DNA from: a gamma proteobacterium symbiont of Ctena orbiculata
GTDB taxonomy: Bacteria; Pseudomonadota; Gammaproteobacteria; Chromatiales; Chromatiaceae
Assembly: GCA_003094535.1 (NCBI GenBank)
Contig: NATV01000097.1
Location: forward strand, 1-46,975
DNA: 46,975 bases
Reading direction: 5' to 3'
Shown: in pieces, positions 7,905 to 16,598 of the stretch
Numbering within the stretch: position 1 is the stretch's first letter
Layout: the number at the start of each line of letters is the position of its first letter
The notes under the pieces: model-generated
The model's input: only the letters and a program-made list of their open reading frames with translations
Database searches by the model: none
What the model was told of the DNA's origin: nothing
Position numbers and translations under genes: made by a program

Positions 7905-8915
7905 ATGAGCGAGCACCCTAGAGAAACCATTGCCGTGCTGGGGGCCGGATCCTGGGGAACGGCCCTGGGGATCCTGCTCAGCGGCAACGGCCACCAGGTG
8001 CGCCTTTGGGGCCATCTGGCGCAGGAAATCGAGCCGCTGATCCGGGAGAGGGAGAACAAACAGTACCTTCCCGGGGTTGGTTTTCCACAGTCTCTTCATC
8101 CCGAAATGGATCTGCGCAAGGCTTTGGAGGGTGCGACGGAGATTCTTATCGTCGTACCCAGCCATGCCTTCAAAAGCATTACCGCCACCCTAGCCCCCCT
8201 GCTGCATGCCCAGCCGGGCATCACCTGGGCCACCAAGGGATTCGAGCCGGGAACCCAACAACTGCTGAGCGAAGTGGCCGCCACGCAGCTGCCCGGCCGG
8301 GAACTGGCGGTCATCTCCGGTCCCACCTTCGCAGGCGAGGTGGCGAGGGGCCTGCCCACCGCGGTCACGGTGGCGGCAACCACGCCGCAGCATGGCGAGC
8401 GCATGGCGGAGCTGCTCCACGCCCCCTGGTTTCGTGCCTATACCAGCGACGACTTGATCGGCGTCCAGATCGGCGGTGCCAGCAAGAACGTCCTTGCCAT
8501 TGCCGCCGGTATCGCCGATGGCCTCGGTTTCGGCGCCAATACCCGGGCCGCGTTGATCACCCGCGGACTCACCGAAATCATGCGCCTGGGACTCAAGCTC
8601 GGCGGCAGGCAGGAGACTTTCATGGGGCTCGCCGGACTGGGTGACCTGGTGCTGACCTGCACCGACAACCAGTCCCGCAACCGTCGCATGGGCCTGGCCC
8701 TCGCCAAGGGCCTCTCCCAGCAAGACGCCCGAGCCGAGATCGGGCAGGAGGTTGAAGGGGTGCATGCCGCACAGGAGGTCTATGCACTGGCAAGAAGGCT
8801 GGATGTGGAGATGCCGATCTCCGAACAGGTCTATCGCGTACTCTACGAGGGACTGGCTCCGAAGCAGGCGGTGCACAACCTGCTGGAACGCAGGCAGAAA
8901 GCCGAGGGGCTCTAG
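7905..8915 (+). CDS. gpsA: NAD(P)-dependent glycerol-3-phosphate dehydrogenase
   Basis: A 336-residue enzyme that makes sn-glycerol-3-phosphate from dihydroxyacetone phosphate for phospholipid synthesis. The Rossmann motif GAGSWGTALG is at residues 13-22, the catalytic lysine is Lys194 in GGASKNVLAIAAG, and the substrate-binding segment is around ATNTRA-type FGANTRAALITRG. SGPTFAGEVARGLPTAV is another conserved block. It is the last plus-strand gene of the rhodanese-secB-gpsA run and converges on trmL with a gap of 12 bp. Confidence 0.97.
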   Translation: MSEHPRETIAVLGAGSWGTALGILLSGNGHQVRLWGHLAQEIEPLIRERENKQYLPGVGFPQSLHPEMDLRKALEGATEILIVVPSHAFKSITATLAPLLHAQPGITWATKGFEPGTQQLLSEVAATQLPGRELAVISGPTFAGEVARGLPTAVTVAATTPQHGERMAELLHAPWFRAYTSDDLIGVQIGGASKNVLAIAAGIADGLGFGANTRAALITRGLTEIMRLGLKLGGRQETFMGLAGLGDLVLTCTDNQSRNRRMGLALAKGLSQQDARAEIGQEVEGVHAAQEVYALARRLDVEMPISEQVYRVLYEGLAPKQAVHNLLERRQKAEGL

Positions 8916-8927
8916 ACTCCCTGATCC

Positions 8928-9392
8928 TCAGCCGCCCCCCTCAAACCCCAGTTGACGCCATGCCTCGTAGAGAATCAGGGCGACGGCGTTGGAGAGATTG
9001 AGGCTTCTGCTCTGTGCAAGCATCGGAATGCGTATCCGCTGATCCGCCTCTAGCGCATTCAGCAGCTGCCGGGGCAAGCCCCGACTCTCCGGGCCGAATA
9101 GCAGTGCATCCCCCGCCGCAAATTCGACCTCCGCATAACAGCGCTGCGCCTTTGTGGTGCAGGCATAGAGATTATTGGGTGAAACCTTGCCGAGAAAGGC
9201 ATCGAGGGAGTCATACTCCCCCAGATCGGCCCATTCACGGTAGTCGAGGCCGGCCCGCCGCAGTTTTTTGTCGTCCAGTTCGAAACCCAGGGGATGAATC
9301 AGATGTAATTTGCTGCCACTATTGGCGCACAGGCGTATGATATTACCTGTATTCGGTGGGATTTCCGGCTCATAGAGCACGATATGAAACAC
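8928..9392 (-). CDS. trmL: tRNA (cytidine/uridine-2'-O-)-methyltransferase TrmL
   Basis: A 154-residue SPOUT-class methyltransferase that modifies the wobble base (position 34) of tRNA-Leu species. Conserved blocks are [17 protein letters not shown] (substrate and dimer site), [11 protein letters not shown] and [22 protein letters not shown] (the knotted SAM site). Translation begins at a GTG at 9392 with GGGGG upstream, giving the typical [11 protein letters not shown] start. It is divergent from pyrD across only 34 bp. Its place beside gpsA is conserved in gammaproteobacteria. Confidence 0.95.
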   Translation of the reverse strand: MFHIVLYEPEIPPNTGNIIRLCANSGSKLHLIHPLGFELDDKKLRRAGLDYREWADLGEYDSLDAFLGKVSPNNLYACTTKAQRCYAEVEFAAGDALLFGPESRGLPRQLLNALEADQRIRIPMLAQSRSLNLSNAVALILYEAWRQLGFEGGG

Positions 9393-9426
9393 CCTTTACC
9401 CCCGGTTGGAGAAATAAATAACGTTC

Positions 9427-10395
9427 ATGAACAACAACGGCCTCTCAACCCTGCAAACAGAATTCTGCGGACTCTCATTCAATACTCCTATCGTGCTGCT
9501 CTCCGGTTGTGTCGGCTTCGGCGAAGAGTACACAAGGGTCAGTGGTTTTAGCAATCGGGACGCGGGGGCGGTCTGTCTTAAGGGAACCACGCTGGAGCCA
9601 CGCCTGGGCAATCAACCCCACCGCATCTATGAAACGCCGGACGGCATGTTGAATGCCATCGGACTGCAGAACCCCGGCGTCGACCATGTCATCAAAGAGA
9701 TACTTCCCGCCCTCGACTTCACCGAGACCCGCTTTATCGCCAATGTCTCCGGATCCACGGTGGAGGAGTATTACGAAGTAACCCGCCGCTTCGACGATTC
9801 GCCCATCGATGCCATAGAGATCAATATCTCATGCCCCAATGTCAAGGAGGGCGGCGTCGCCTTCGGCAACGACCCATCCATGTCAGCACGGGTGGTCGAA
9901 AACTGCAGAAAGGCGACGCGAAAACCGCTGATCACCAAACTCTCGCCGAACCAGACGGACATCGCCGCCAACGCAAAGGGGTGTATCGAGGCGGGCAGTG
10001 ATGCCTTTGCCGTGATCAACACCCTGATGGGCATGGCGATCGACATCGAGAGCCGGGCGCCGCTGATTGGGAATAATCAGGGCGGCCTCTCCGGTCCGGC
10101 GATAAAACCGGTGGCCCTGTTGAAGGTCCATCAGGTCCATCAGGCCTGCCGCGATCACAATATACCCATAATCGGTCAGGGGGGTATAGCATCGGCGGAA
10201 GACGCCCTTGAGTTCATCATTGCAGGCGCCAGTGCGGTAGGTGTGGGGACGGCCCTTTTTTATGATCCGCTAATTTGTAAAACTATAAACACGGGAATCC
10301 TGGACTATCTTAAGCGCCATAAACTGCCGTCCATCGATCACCTGGTCGGGACACTGCAGCTGAACCAATTTCAAACCGCGAAATGCGGCTGCTGA
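9427..10395 (+). CDS. pyrD: dihydroorotate dehydrogenase (class 1 type)
   Basis: A 322-residue FMN enzyme of the class 1 dihydroorotate dehydrogenase family, which oxidises dihydroorotate to orotate in pyrimidine synthesis. The active-site base is a cysteine, Cys136, in EINISCPNVKEGG, as in soluble class 1 enzymes; class 2 enzymes use serine. IGLQNPGVDHV, TKLSPNQTD and IPIIGQGGIASAEDALEFIIAGA are further family blocks. Class 1B enzymes pair with the Fe-S/FAD subunit PyrK, which is not in this window, so the partner must be elsewhere or the enzyme is of another class 1 subtype. The C terminus ends in a cysteine motif (AKCGC). The CNBD/HDOD gene follows after 18 bp and is probably cotranscribed. 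Confidence 0.88.
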   Translation: MNNNGLSTLQTEFCGLSFNTPIVLLSGCVGFGEEYTRVSGFSNRDAGAVCLKGTTLEPRLGNQPHRIYETPDGMLNAIGLQNPGVDHVIKEILPALDFTETRFIANVSGSTVEEYYEVTRRFDDSPIDAIEINISCPNVKEGGVAFGNDPSMSARVVENCRKATRKPLITKLSPNQTDIAANAKGCIEAGSDAFAVINTLMGMAIDIESRAPLIGNNQGGLSGPAIKPVALLKVHQVHQACRDHNIPIIGQGGIASAEDALEFIIAGASAVGVGTALFYDPLICKTINTGILDYLKRHKLPSIDHLVGTLQLNQFQTAKCGC

Positions 10396-10413
10396 GAAAG
10401 GACACCAACAAGT

Positions 10414-11670
10414 ATGAGTGAGATCGTCGTACACCCAACACCGGAAATCCTGAAGCGGTTTCATCCGCTGGATCAACTCAACGACATCCAGCTTGAGCTG
10501 CTTGGACGCTCCATCCAGATACACTCCGCGGGCAGGGGCCTGAAAATAGTGGAGCAGGGCGATACCACGCCATTCAGCATCTATCTCATCAAGGGCAAGC
10601 TGCGGCTCCTCTCCTCTGACGGGCGAATCACGGAAATCGTCGACGACTCGGCGCAGGCGGCAAACCCCATTGCCAACCTGATCCCCCGCCGCTATACCGT
10701 GGAGGCGATCTCCCCCACCGACTACCTCATGGTGGACAATAGTCTGCTCGAGGGACTGCTGAATACCGACGACGGCTATACCGCGACCGAGATAGAGAGC
10801 GACAGTCAAGTCATCGATCCGCTGGTTGCCGAAAACAGGATGACGGAGGTGCTGCTGGATGACCTCAACAACAACTGCCTGGTGCTGCCGAGCCTGCCCG
10901 ATGTCGCCATCCGGGTGGGTCGGGCGATGCGCGACGAGACAACCAACGCGAGAAAACTGGCCAATATCGTGCAGACCGATCCGGCGATAACGACCAAGCT
11001 TGTGCGCGCGGCAAACAGTCCCCTCTACGCGGGAGTGACCCCGGTCGACTCCTGCGCCGCCGCCATCGTCCGCCTGGGTGCCGATACCACCCATAAGCTG
11101 GTCCTTACCTTCGCATTGAGAGAGCTCTTCAACACCAGTTCGAATCTCTTGAAGGAGTACATGCGATCACTGTGGCAACACAGTGTCAAGGTGAGCGCTG
11201 TCTGTTACATCCTTGCCAAATTCTCAGGACGCTTCAACCCGGAACACGCCCTGCTCGCCGGGTTGCTCCACGATATCGGCAATGTCGCCATTCTCAGCTA
11301 TGCGGAGAATTTTACCGAGGTCGCCAATAACCCTGAAAAACTCGAGCGGGTGATGCAGGACATGCGGGGCCGAATCGGTAGCGCGATTCTTCGCAGCTGG
11401 GGATTTATCGACGACCTGATCGAGGTTACCGAAGAGGCGGAAAACTGGTTCCGGGACCATCAAGGTGAGGCTGACTATGCCGATCTGGTGATTGTCTCCC
11501 AGCTACACACCTATATCGGCAGCGAGGAGATGAGGCACCTGCCTACCCTTGACAAGGTACCGGCGGTGAATCGCCTCGAACTGGGCGAGCTGACACCCAA
11601 ACTCAGTCTCAAAATCCTCGACAAGGCGGAGGAGAAGATTCTCCATGCCCAGCAGATGCTGACCGCCTGA
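10414..11670 (+). CDS. cyclic-nucleotide-binding-like / HDOD domain regulatory protein
   Basis: A 418-residue protein with two recognisable parts. Residues about 15-115 look like a Crp-type cNMP-binding beta-barrel (GLKIVEQGDTTPFSIYLIKGKLRLLSSDG, then YTVEAISPTDYLMVD). Residues about 160-350 form an HDOD domain (LPSLPDVAIRV, IVQTDPAITTKLVRAANSPLY, ALLAGLLHDIGNVAIL). HDOD domains are related to HD phosphohydrolases but usually lack activity and act in signalling. The family arrangement suggests a sensor whose input is a small molecule or redox state bound by the barrel; the ligand is unknown. It follows pyrD by 18 bp and converges with the lipoprotein gene with a 3 bp gap. Confidence 0.85.
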   Translation: MSEIVVHPTPEILKRFHPLDQLNDIQLELLGRSIQIHSAGRGLKIVEQGDTTPFSIYLIKGKLRLLSSDGRITEIVDDSAQAANPIANLIPRRYTVEAISPTDYLMVDNSLLEGLLNTDDGYTATEIESDSQVIDPLVAENRMTEVLLDDLNNNCLVLPSLPDVAIRVGRAMRDETTNARKLANIVQTDPAITTKLVRAANSPLYAGVTPVDSCAAAIVRLGADTTHKLVLTFALRELFNTSSNLLKEYMRSLWQHSVKVSAVCYILAKFSGRFNPEHALLAGLLHDIGNVAILSYAENFTEVANNPEKLERVMQDMRGRIGSAILRSWGFIDDLIEVTEEAENWFRDHQGEADYADLVIVSQLHTYIGSEEMRHLPTLDKVPAVNRLELGELTPKLSLKILDKAEEKILHAQQMLTA

Positions 11671-11673
11671 GTG

Positions 11674-12072
11674 CTACTTGAATTCGGGAACCTGGCTGCT
11701 TAGAAACCACTTTTCCTGGGCCTCATCATAGAGCCATACCTGCTGATCGGTGATCTCCCTGACAACCTGGCTCTCCTGCAGCACGTACTGGATGACCGCG
11801 GTTTGCACGGCGCGCTTGTCACCCAGCATGGTCGGCCCCTGGACCACCTCGTAATGGGTAACCCGGATATCCTTGCGTTGACGGCCAGTCTCACTCACAT
11901 CCAGTTGCGGATCCCTGAACTTACCCGCATGCAATCCGGAACTCCAGCGAACCGTCGCCTCATAGCTGCGCAGGGTATCCTGCAGCGATTGCGAACGCTG
12001 TTTCTCCTCCAGGGTCTGACACGCCGTCATCAGGCAGATTAGAGATGCGGCAAACAACAACTTGTAGGTCAA
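11674..12072 (-). CDS. small outer-membrane-type lipoprotein, function unknown
   Basis: A 132-residue protein with a lipoprotein signal peptide and lipobox LMTAC, predicting acylation at Cys18. The mature part (YEATVRWSSGLHAGKF, then QQVWLYDEAQEKWFLSS) is a small alpha-beta fold ending in a W-containing strand, as in several gammaproteobacterial conserved lipoproteins without known role. Translation begins at TTG (12072); the start is supported by AGGAGG about 8 nt upstream and by the signal peptide. I do not recognise a specific family. Confidence 0.85.
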   Translation of the reverse strand: MTYKLLFAASLICLMTACQTLEEKQRSQSLQDTLRSYEATVRWSSGLHAGKFRDPQLDVSETGRQRKDIRVTHYEVVQGPTMLGDKRAVQTAVIQYVLQESQVVREITDQQVWLYDEAQEKWFLSSQVPEFK

Positions 12073-12114
12073 CGCAGCTTCCTCCTGAATGGAAACGCCA
12101 AAGCCTGCCTCTGG

Positions 12115-12723
12115 CTAGACAACCTGGTTGGGAATCACGCCTCGCTGTTCAAGTGTCCCGATCAGCTCGTCGACACACTCCTCGACCGTACGATCCTGGG
12201 TCTCGATCGTTATCTCAGGCTTGTTCGGCGGCTCATAGGGTGCGGATATACCGGTAAAGTTTGGAATCTCCCCCGCGCGCGCCTTTTTGTAGAGTCCTTT
12301 TACATCGCGGGTTTCGCAGACCTCCAGGGGACAGTTTACATAGACCTCGATGAAATCGCCGTGGGGAAACAGCCCCCTGGCCCGCTCCCTGTCTTCGCGA
12401 ATGGGCGAGATGAAGGCGGTCAGCGCAATCACCCCCGCATCGACGAAGAGCTTGGACATCTCCCCGATGCGGCGAATGTTTTCACTTCTGTCCTCGGTGC
12501 TGAAGCCAAGGTCCCGGCACAGTCCGTGGCGTACATTATCACCATCAAACACGTAGGTGCGGCATCCCCGCTGGTGCAGCTCCTCTTCCAGTGCGTGGGC
12601 CAAGGTCGATTTGCCGGAACCGGAGAGGCCGGTAAACCAGAGCAGTTTGCCCCGATGCCGGTTCATCTTTTCACGCCGTTCACGGGTGACTGTCGCTTCA
12701 TGCCAGTAGATGTTTTGATTCAT
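12115..12723 (-). CDS. cysC: adenylyl-sulfate kinase
   Basis: A 202-residue APS kinase, which phosphorylates adenosine 5'-phosphosulfate to PAPS for sulfate assimilation and sulfation. The P-loop is GLSGSGKS (residues 32-39), followed by VFDGDNVRHGL and the conserved serine segment FISPIREDR (Ser106), then FIEVYVNCPLEVCE and GLYKKARAGEIPNFTGI. Length and motifs are complete. No cysDN or sat gene is adjacent, so it stands alone here. A candidate promoter is listed separately. The lipoprotein gene follows in the same direction after 42 bp. Confidence 0.96.
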   Translation of the reverse strand: MNQNIYWHEATVTRERREKMNRHRGKLLWFTGLSGSGKSTLAHALEEELHQRGCRTYVFDGDNVRHGLCRDLGFSTEDRSENIRRIGEMSKLFVDAGVIALTAFISPIREDRERARGLFPHGDFIEVYVNCPLEVCETRDVKGLYKKARAGEIPNFTGISAPYEPPNKPEITIETQDRTVEECVDELIGTLEQRGVIPNQVV

Positions 12724-12756
12724 TACCCTAAATCCGCCGTTTAAACTCAGCTGCCT

Positions 12757-12785
12757 AAGCTACCTCTTATTCATACACCCGGCAA
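12757..12785 (-). promoter_or_regulatory. candidate sigma-70 promoter of cysC
   Basis: On the minus strand TTGCCG (12785-12780) and TAGCTT (12762-12757) are separated by 17 bp, about 34 bp before the cysC start codon. The -35 matches four of six consensus bases and the -10 keeps the key T, A and final T. On the other side of this 180 bp gap, TACAAT at 12866-12871 is a possible -10 for the TraB-family gene. Confidence 0.4.
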
Positions 12786-12903
12786 GGGCCATACACGCTT
12801 CTGCCCAGGCCACCGGAGAGAGTGAAACCCTTAGAATTATCCACCCTCTTAATCACAGAGGCTGTTACAATCGTGGGCTTTTGCGACTAAAAGATAGAAG
12901 ACC

Positions 12904-14100
12904 ATGCCACAGAACGATCGGGAACCACAACGGGAAGTGATTCTTGGCGATAGCAGGATAACCCTTCTGGGCACAGCCCATGTTTCACGCTCGAGCGCGG
13001 AAAAGGTCAAGCAGCTCCTGGCAACCGATGACTATGACGCCGTCGCCGTAGAGCTCTGCCCAAGCCGCTATAATGCGCTGATCAATCCCGATGACCTGGC
13101 GAAGATGGATCTGCTGAAGGTGGTCAGGGAAAAACGGGTGTTGATGGTCATAGCCAACCTCGCCCTCGGTGCCTATCAACAGCGCCTCGCCGACCAGTTC
13201 GGCATCGCACCGGGAGAGGAGCAGCGGGAAGCGATCCGCCTGGCCAAGGAGTCCCACCGCCCACTGCTGCTCATCGACCGGGAGATCAGCACCACGCTGA
13301 AGCGGGTGGCCGGCAACCTATCATGGTGGAAACGCTTTACCCTGTTTACCGGCATCATCGCCACCATCATCTCCAAGGATGAGGTCACCGAAGAGGATAT
13401 CGAACATCTCAAAGAGGGCGATATCCTCGAAACCACATTCGCCGAATTCGCCGAGGACCGCCAGGATCTCTATCTTCCCCTGATCGATGAGCGCGACCGC
13501 TACATGGCGGCGCGGCTGCAGCAGGAGATCGAGAGCAAGGGCCACGAGGACCTGTTGGTGGTGGTGGGCGCCGGCCATATGAACGGCATAGCAGGCTACC
13601 TCGAGACGCCCGCGAACGCTCCGGGTGAGCGTATCAAGGCGCTCGAACAGGAACCGAAACCGAGCCGCTGGCCGAAATTCATTCCCTGGGCGATCGTGCT
13701 GCTGGTAGTGAGCGGCTTCGTCATCGGCTTTCAGCGCAACCCGTCGCTTGGCTGGCAACTGGTGCTCGACTGGGTGATCATCAATGGCGGGCTTTCCGCC
13801 CTTGGCGCGCTGCTTGCCGCCGCCCACCCGTTGACCGTCTTCACCGCCTTTGTCGCCGCCCCGCTGACCTCGCTCAATCCGGCCATCGGCGCCGGCATGG
13901 TAACCGCCGCGGCTGAACTCATGCTGCGCAAGCCCACCGTCGCCGACTTCGCGCAGTTGCGCAACGACACCACCGCCTTTCGCGGTTGGTGGAAAAACCG
14001 GGTATCACGCACCCTGCTGGTATTTCTCTTCAGCACCCTGGGATCGGCGATCGGCACCTACGTCGCCGGGTTCAGGATCTTCGAGCGTCTGGTCGATTGA
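12904..14100 (+). CDS. TraB/PrgY family membrane protein
   Basis: A 398-residue member of the TraB/PrgY family. The N-terminal soluble domain has the family signatures LLGTAHVSRSSAEKV (about residues 21-35), VAVELCPSRYNAL, and the distal VVVGAGHMNGI (about 218-228), which together form a putative metallopeptidase-like fold related to GumN/TIKI. The C-terminal part has about four hydrophobic helices (around 259-280, 293-322, 325-345 and 370-392). Founding members shut off pheromone signalling in enterococci, but chromosomal proteobacterial homologues have no defined role. It converges with cca across 11 bp. The domain call is firm; function is open. Confidence 0.9.
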   Translation: MPQNDREPQREVILGDSRITLLGTAHVSRSSAEKVKQLLATDDYDAVAVELCPSRYNALINPDDLAKMDLLKVVREKRVLMVIANLALGAYQQRLADQFGIAPGEEQREAIRLAKESHRPLLLIDREISTTLKRVAGNLSWWKRFTLFTGIIATIISKDEVTEEDIEHLKEGDILETTFAEFAEDRQDLYLPLIDERDRYMAARLQQEIESKGHEDLLVVVGAGHMNGIAGYLETPANAPGERIKALEQEPKPSRWPKFIPWAIVLLVVSGFVIGFQRNPSLGWQLVLDWVIINGGLSALGALLAAAHPLTVFTAFVAAPLTSLNPAIGAGMVTAAAELMLRKPTVADFAQLRNDTTAFRGWWKNRVSRTLLVFLFSTLGSAIGTYVAGFRIFERLVD

Positions 14101-14111
14101 GGCCATCTCGA

Positions 14112-15341
14112 TCAGTCCGCCACAGCATTGATGGTCCGCATCATCTCACCGATGCGCTCGATTCGCTCCCGTTCTATGGCGTCACCCAGCAGCCTGCCCA
14201 TCAATGAGGCGTCCTGGGTCGCCGAGGTCACCTCCGCGGCGACCCGGTAGAGCCGCATCAGGTCCTCACCCTGCGGGTAGGGCCGCTGGCGAAACCCCCC
14301 CCGCCCCTGGAAGTCGGCCTGACAGACCAGGATGAACTGGGTCAGACGCCGGGGCTGACGAAAGGCGCCCAACCCCGTCAGCATCTTGAGCACCGTCTTC
14401 GGACGCAGCTCGTAGAGTCGATGGAGATGGCCATGATAGCTGGCACAGCCTCGAGCCAGCTCACGAAAGCGCCTGGGGACCCGGATTCGATCGCAAAGCT
14501 GGTCAATCAACCTGCTGCCCCGCTCTCCATGACCATAGTGACCGGGCAGAATCCGCTTGGGCGTGGTCCCCTTCCCCAGGTCATGGGTGAGGGTGGCGAA
14601 CCTCACTTCCAGATCGTCACTCAATTCAACGGCAACCTGAAGCGCCATCAGGGTATGTTCGCCACAATCCACCTCCGGATGCCAAACCACCGGCTGAGGT
14701 ACACCGAAAAGCGCATCGAGCTCCGGAAGCACCCGCTGCAGCGCGCCCAGGGAACGCAGGAGCTCAAAGAACCGTCGCGGTTGGGTCTCGCCCAAGGCGC
14801 CGCACAACTCCTGCCACACCCGCTCGGCTACCAAGCGGTCCATTTGACCTGCGGCAACCATCTCACGCATCAGGGCATGGGTCTCGGGAGCCAGGGTAAA
14901 ACCGAGATCGGCATAGCGCGCCAGGAAGCGTGCAACACGCAGGACGCGAATCGGATCCTCCGTGAAGGCGTCTGAGACATGGCGCAGTATCCGCTTCTGC
15001 AGATCTTCCCGTCCACCGTAGGGGTCGATCAGCTCCCCTTGCGTATCCTCCGCCATGGCATTGATGGTGAGATCGCGTCTAGCAAGGTCCTGTTCCAAGG
15101 TGACCGACCGATCATAGATCACCTCGCCGCTGCTGCCTGCCTCGGGCCTGCCGCTCCGAGCGAGGGCATACTCCTCATGGGTTTGGGGATGGATAAAGAC
15201 AGGAAAATAGCTGCCTACCCGACGAAAACCCCGGGCCTGCATCTGTTCGGGGGTCGCACCGACGACGACAAAATCCCGCTCTCTGACCGGCTTATCCAAC
15301 AACCGGTCCCTGACGGCACCCCCTACCAGATAGACCTGCAT
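14112..15341 (-). CDS. cca: multifunctional CCA protein (tRNA nucleotidyltransferase, HD domain)
   Basis: A 409-residue class II CCA-adding enzyme, which builds or repairs the 3' CCA end of tRNAs. The nucleotidyltransferase head has VYLVGGAVRD, RDFVVVGATP and the LARRDLTINAMAE motif; the body has GGREDLQKRILRHV and ARFLARYADLGF. The C-terminal half carries an HD domain (HTLMALQVAVEL, ATLTHDLGKG), as in the E. coli type with phosphatase and phosphodiesterase activity. A TTG nine bases upstream (15350) is an alternative start closer to an AGGG, but the ATG at 15341 gives the standard MxVYLVGG N terminus. Confidence 0.96.
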   Translation of the reverse strand: MQVYLVGGAVRDRLLDKPVRERDFVVVGATPEQMQARGFRRVGSYFPVFIHPQTHEEYALARSGRPEAGSSGEVIYDRSVTLEQDLARRDLTINAMAEDTQGELIDPYGGREDLQKRILRHVSDAFTEDPIRVLRVARFLARYADLGFTLAPETHALMREMVAAGQMDRLVAERVWQELCGALGETQPRRFFELLRSLGALQRVLPELDALFGVPQPVVWHPEVDCGEHTLMALQVAVELSDDLEVRFATLTHDLGKGTTPKRILPGHYGHGERGSRLIDQLCDRIRVPRRFRELARGCASYHGHLHRLYELRPKTVLKMLTGLGAFRQPRRLTQFILVCQADFQGRGGFRQRPYPQGEDLMRLYRVAAEVTSATQDASLMGRLLGDAIERERIERIGEMMRTINAVAD

Positions 15342-15356
15342 GCGTATCAACAGACC

Positions 15357-15848
15357 CTAGTAACCGCGTATCTCCTTATATTTTTTGCGTGCGGCCTCTA
15401 CTTTGCCCTCCGCCTCCTTGAGGCGATCGAAATACTCCGGTCTGATGCGGCTTCTCCCCCCGGTAAAGTATTGTCGATCATCATCACCGATTTCCTTGCT
15501 CTTCTTCAGGTTCTCCTCGGCCTCTTCCAACTCCTTGCGCGCCTGGCTCAAGCGCGCGTCGTGAGCCGCCTCTTTTTCAAGCCGCTCTGCCTGAGCCTCT
15601 TCCACCGCCTTGCGAATGGCGGCGTTGCGCCTCACCGTAATGGCGGCGTTGCGCCTCACCGTATCGAGTCTTGATGCTTCGGAGGGCCCTGGATGTATTT
15701 CGATTTTTTCAGCCGATGCGTCTACCGCCGGCGGGGAATCGGTATAGGTTACGTTGCCCTCCGCATCCACGGTACGATAGACATCCCCCGCCTGTAGCCA
15801 GGTTGGAAGGAATATGCAAGCGGCCAGGAGTATTGTGCGGATGTCCAT
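15357..15848 (-). CDS. DUF4124 domain secreted protein with a tandem octapeptide
   Basis: A 163-residue exported protein: signal peptide (MDIRTILLAACIFLPTWLQA), a DUF4124 segment (GDVYRTVDAEGNVTYTDSPP) and a charged helical C-terminal half likely to form a coiled coil. The start at 15848 has GAGGAG upstream, which is why the longer frame to 15914 was not used. A perfect 24 bp duplication inside the gene makes two adjacent copies of TVRRNAAI (see repeat). It ends 15 bp before cca, in the same direction, so the two may be cotranscribed. DUF4124 is common in envelope proteins of this group, but its role is not established. Confidence 0.85.
   Translation of the reverse strand: MDIRTILLAACIFLPTWLQAGDVYRTVDAEGNVTYTDSPPAVDASAEKIEIHPGPSEASRLDTVRRNAAITVRRNAAIRKAVEEAQAERLEKEAAHDARLSQARKELEEAEENLKKSKEIGDDDRQYFTGGRSRIRPEYFDRLKEAEGKVEAARKKYKEIRGY
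15615..15662. repeat. perfect 24 bp tandem duplication inside the DUF4124 gene
   Basis: The 24 bp unit at 15615-15638 is repeated without change at 15639-15662. It is a multiple of three and duplicates eight codons (TVRRNAAI on the minus strand). Being identical at every position, it looks recent or subject to slippage. Confidence 0.95.
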
Positions 15849-16238
15849 ACTGCTCCTCAACGGGTTAAATATTGGAACGGGGGTGCGCCATGATTTTCTG
15901 CAGTTTCCGATCACAGCCTATCCAGATCTTTTATATAGCTCTGATAATTATTAGACAACAAACTTCCTTTTCATTCACGGCACTGGAATTCGATCACTAT
16001 CTTAACCCCCCTTCAAGCGTGATCGCTATCTATGTGGAATCGAAACCGTTTTAGCTGTCATTTCTTCCGTGAATGGCCTACATTCAATCAAAACGGCAAA
16101 GCAATCGGCAGCAGTCGGCGAATCCAGGAAGGAAACGACTGATTTGGTGCTGATTGACTCTGCATAGTGGGCTCTCTCTTGATAAATTTAAGTTAGTGAG
16201 ATTTCCATATCTGTCGATGCCTGGGGGGGACATGAGAT
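15849..16238. promoter_or_regulatory. 390 bp divergent intergenic region DUF4124 / PilZ, with promoters
   Basis: For the minus direction there is a good sigma-70 promoter: TTGTCT (15958-15953) and TATAAA (15935-15930) with a 17 bp spacer, predicting a start near 15923 and a leader of about 75 nt before the DUF4124 start codon. For the plus direction a TTGACT at 16154-16159 with TTGATA at 16179-16184 (19 bp apart) is a weaker candidate for the PilZ gene. The middle (15960-16140) is AT-rich with no gene or structure that I can recognise. Confidence 0.5.
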
Positions 16239-16586
16239 ATGAATGACTTTATCGAGAAACGCGACTTTTATCGTATGGTGGTGAATGGTGAGATCCGCTA
16301 CCGTATCGATGGCGAGAGCCAGATCTCAACCGGCAGAGTAGTGAATCTCAGCAACTCCGGACTGCTGATGACCGCCGACAGGGAGATCGCACCCGGCGCC
16401 ACACTCACCCTCGCCATCCTCCCTGGCCATAGCATCACCCCTCCATTGCTGGCCGACGCGAGCGTAATCCGCTGCGACAGCAGCGGCAGCGATCTCTACA
16501 ACGTCGCCTGTACTATCGACCGCATCCTGGCCGAGAGCGATACCGGCCCAGACCTGCTCGAAGGTATCTCCGCGACCAGCCCATAA
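16239..16586 (+). CDS. PilZ domain protein, likely c-di-GMP receptor
   Basis: A 115-residue stand-alone PilZ domain. The two ligand motifs are visible: RxxxR as RDFYR (residues 8-12) and the [D/N]xSxxG type motif as NLSNSG (about residues 37-42). Both are needed for binding cyclic di-GMP in known PilZ proteins, so binding is likely. There is no fused output domain; targets of such adaptors range from motility to exopolysaccharide synthesis, and nothing nearby indicates which. It converges with the cytochrome c' gene across 12 bp. Confidence 0.9.
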   Translation: MNDFIEKRDFYRMVVNGEIRYRIDGESQISTGRVVNLSNSGLLMTADREIAPGATLTLAILPGHSITPPLLADASVIRCDSSGSDLYNVACTIDRILAESDTGPDLLEGISATSP

Positions 16587-16598
16587 GGCCAAGCCTGG

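Noticed and set aside
15872-16054. Plus-strand frame of 60 codons in the DUF4124/PilZ gap
   Set aside because: It lies across a good sigma-70 promoter of the opposite strand, has no ribosome binding site and no recognisable product.
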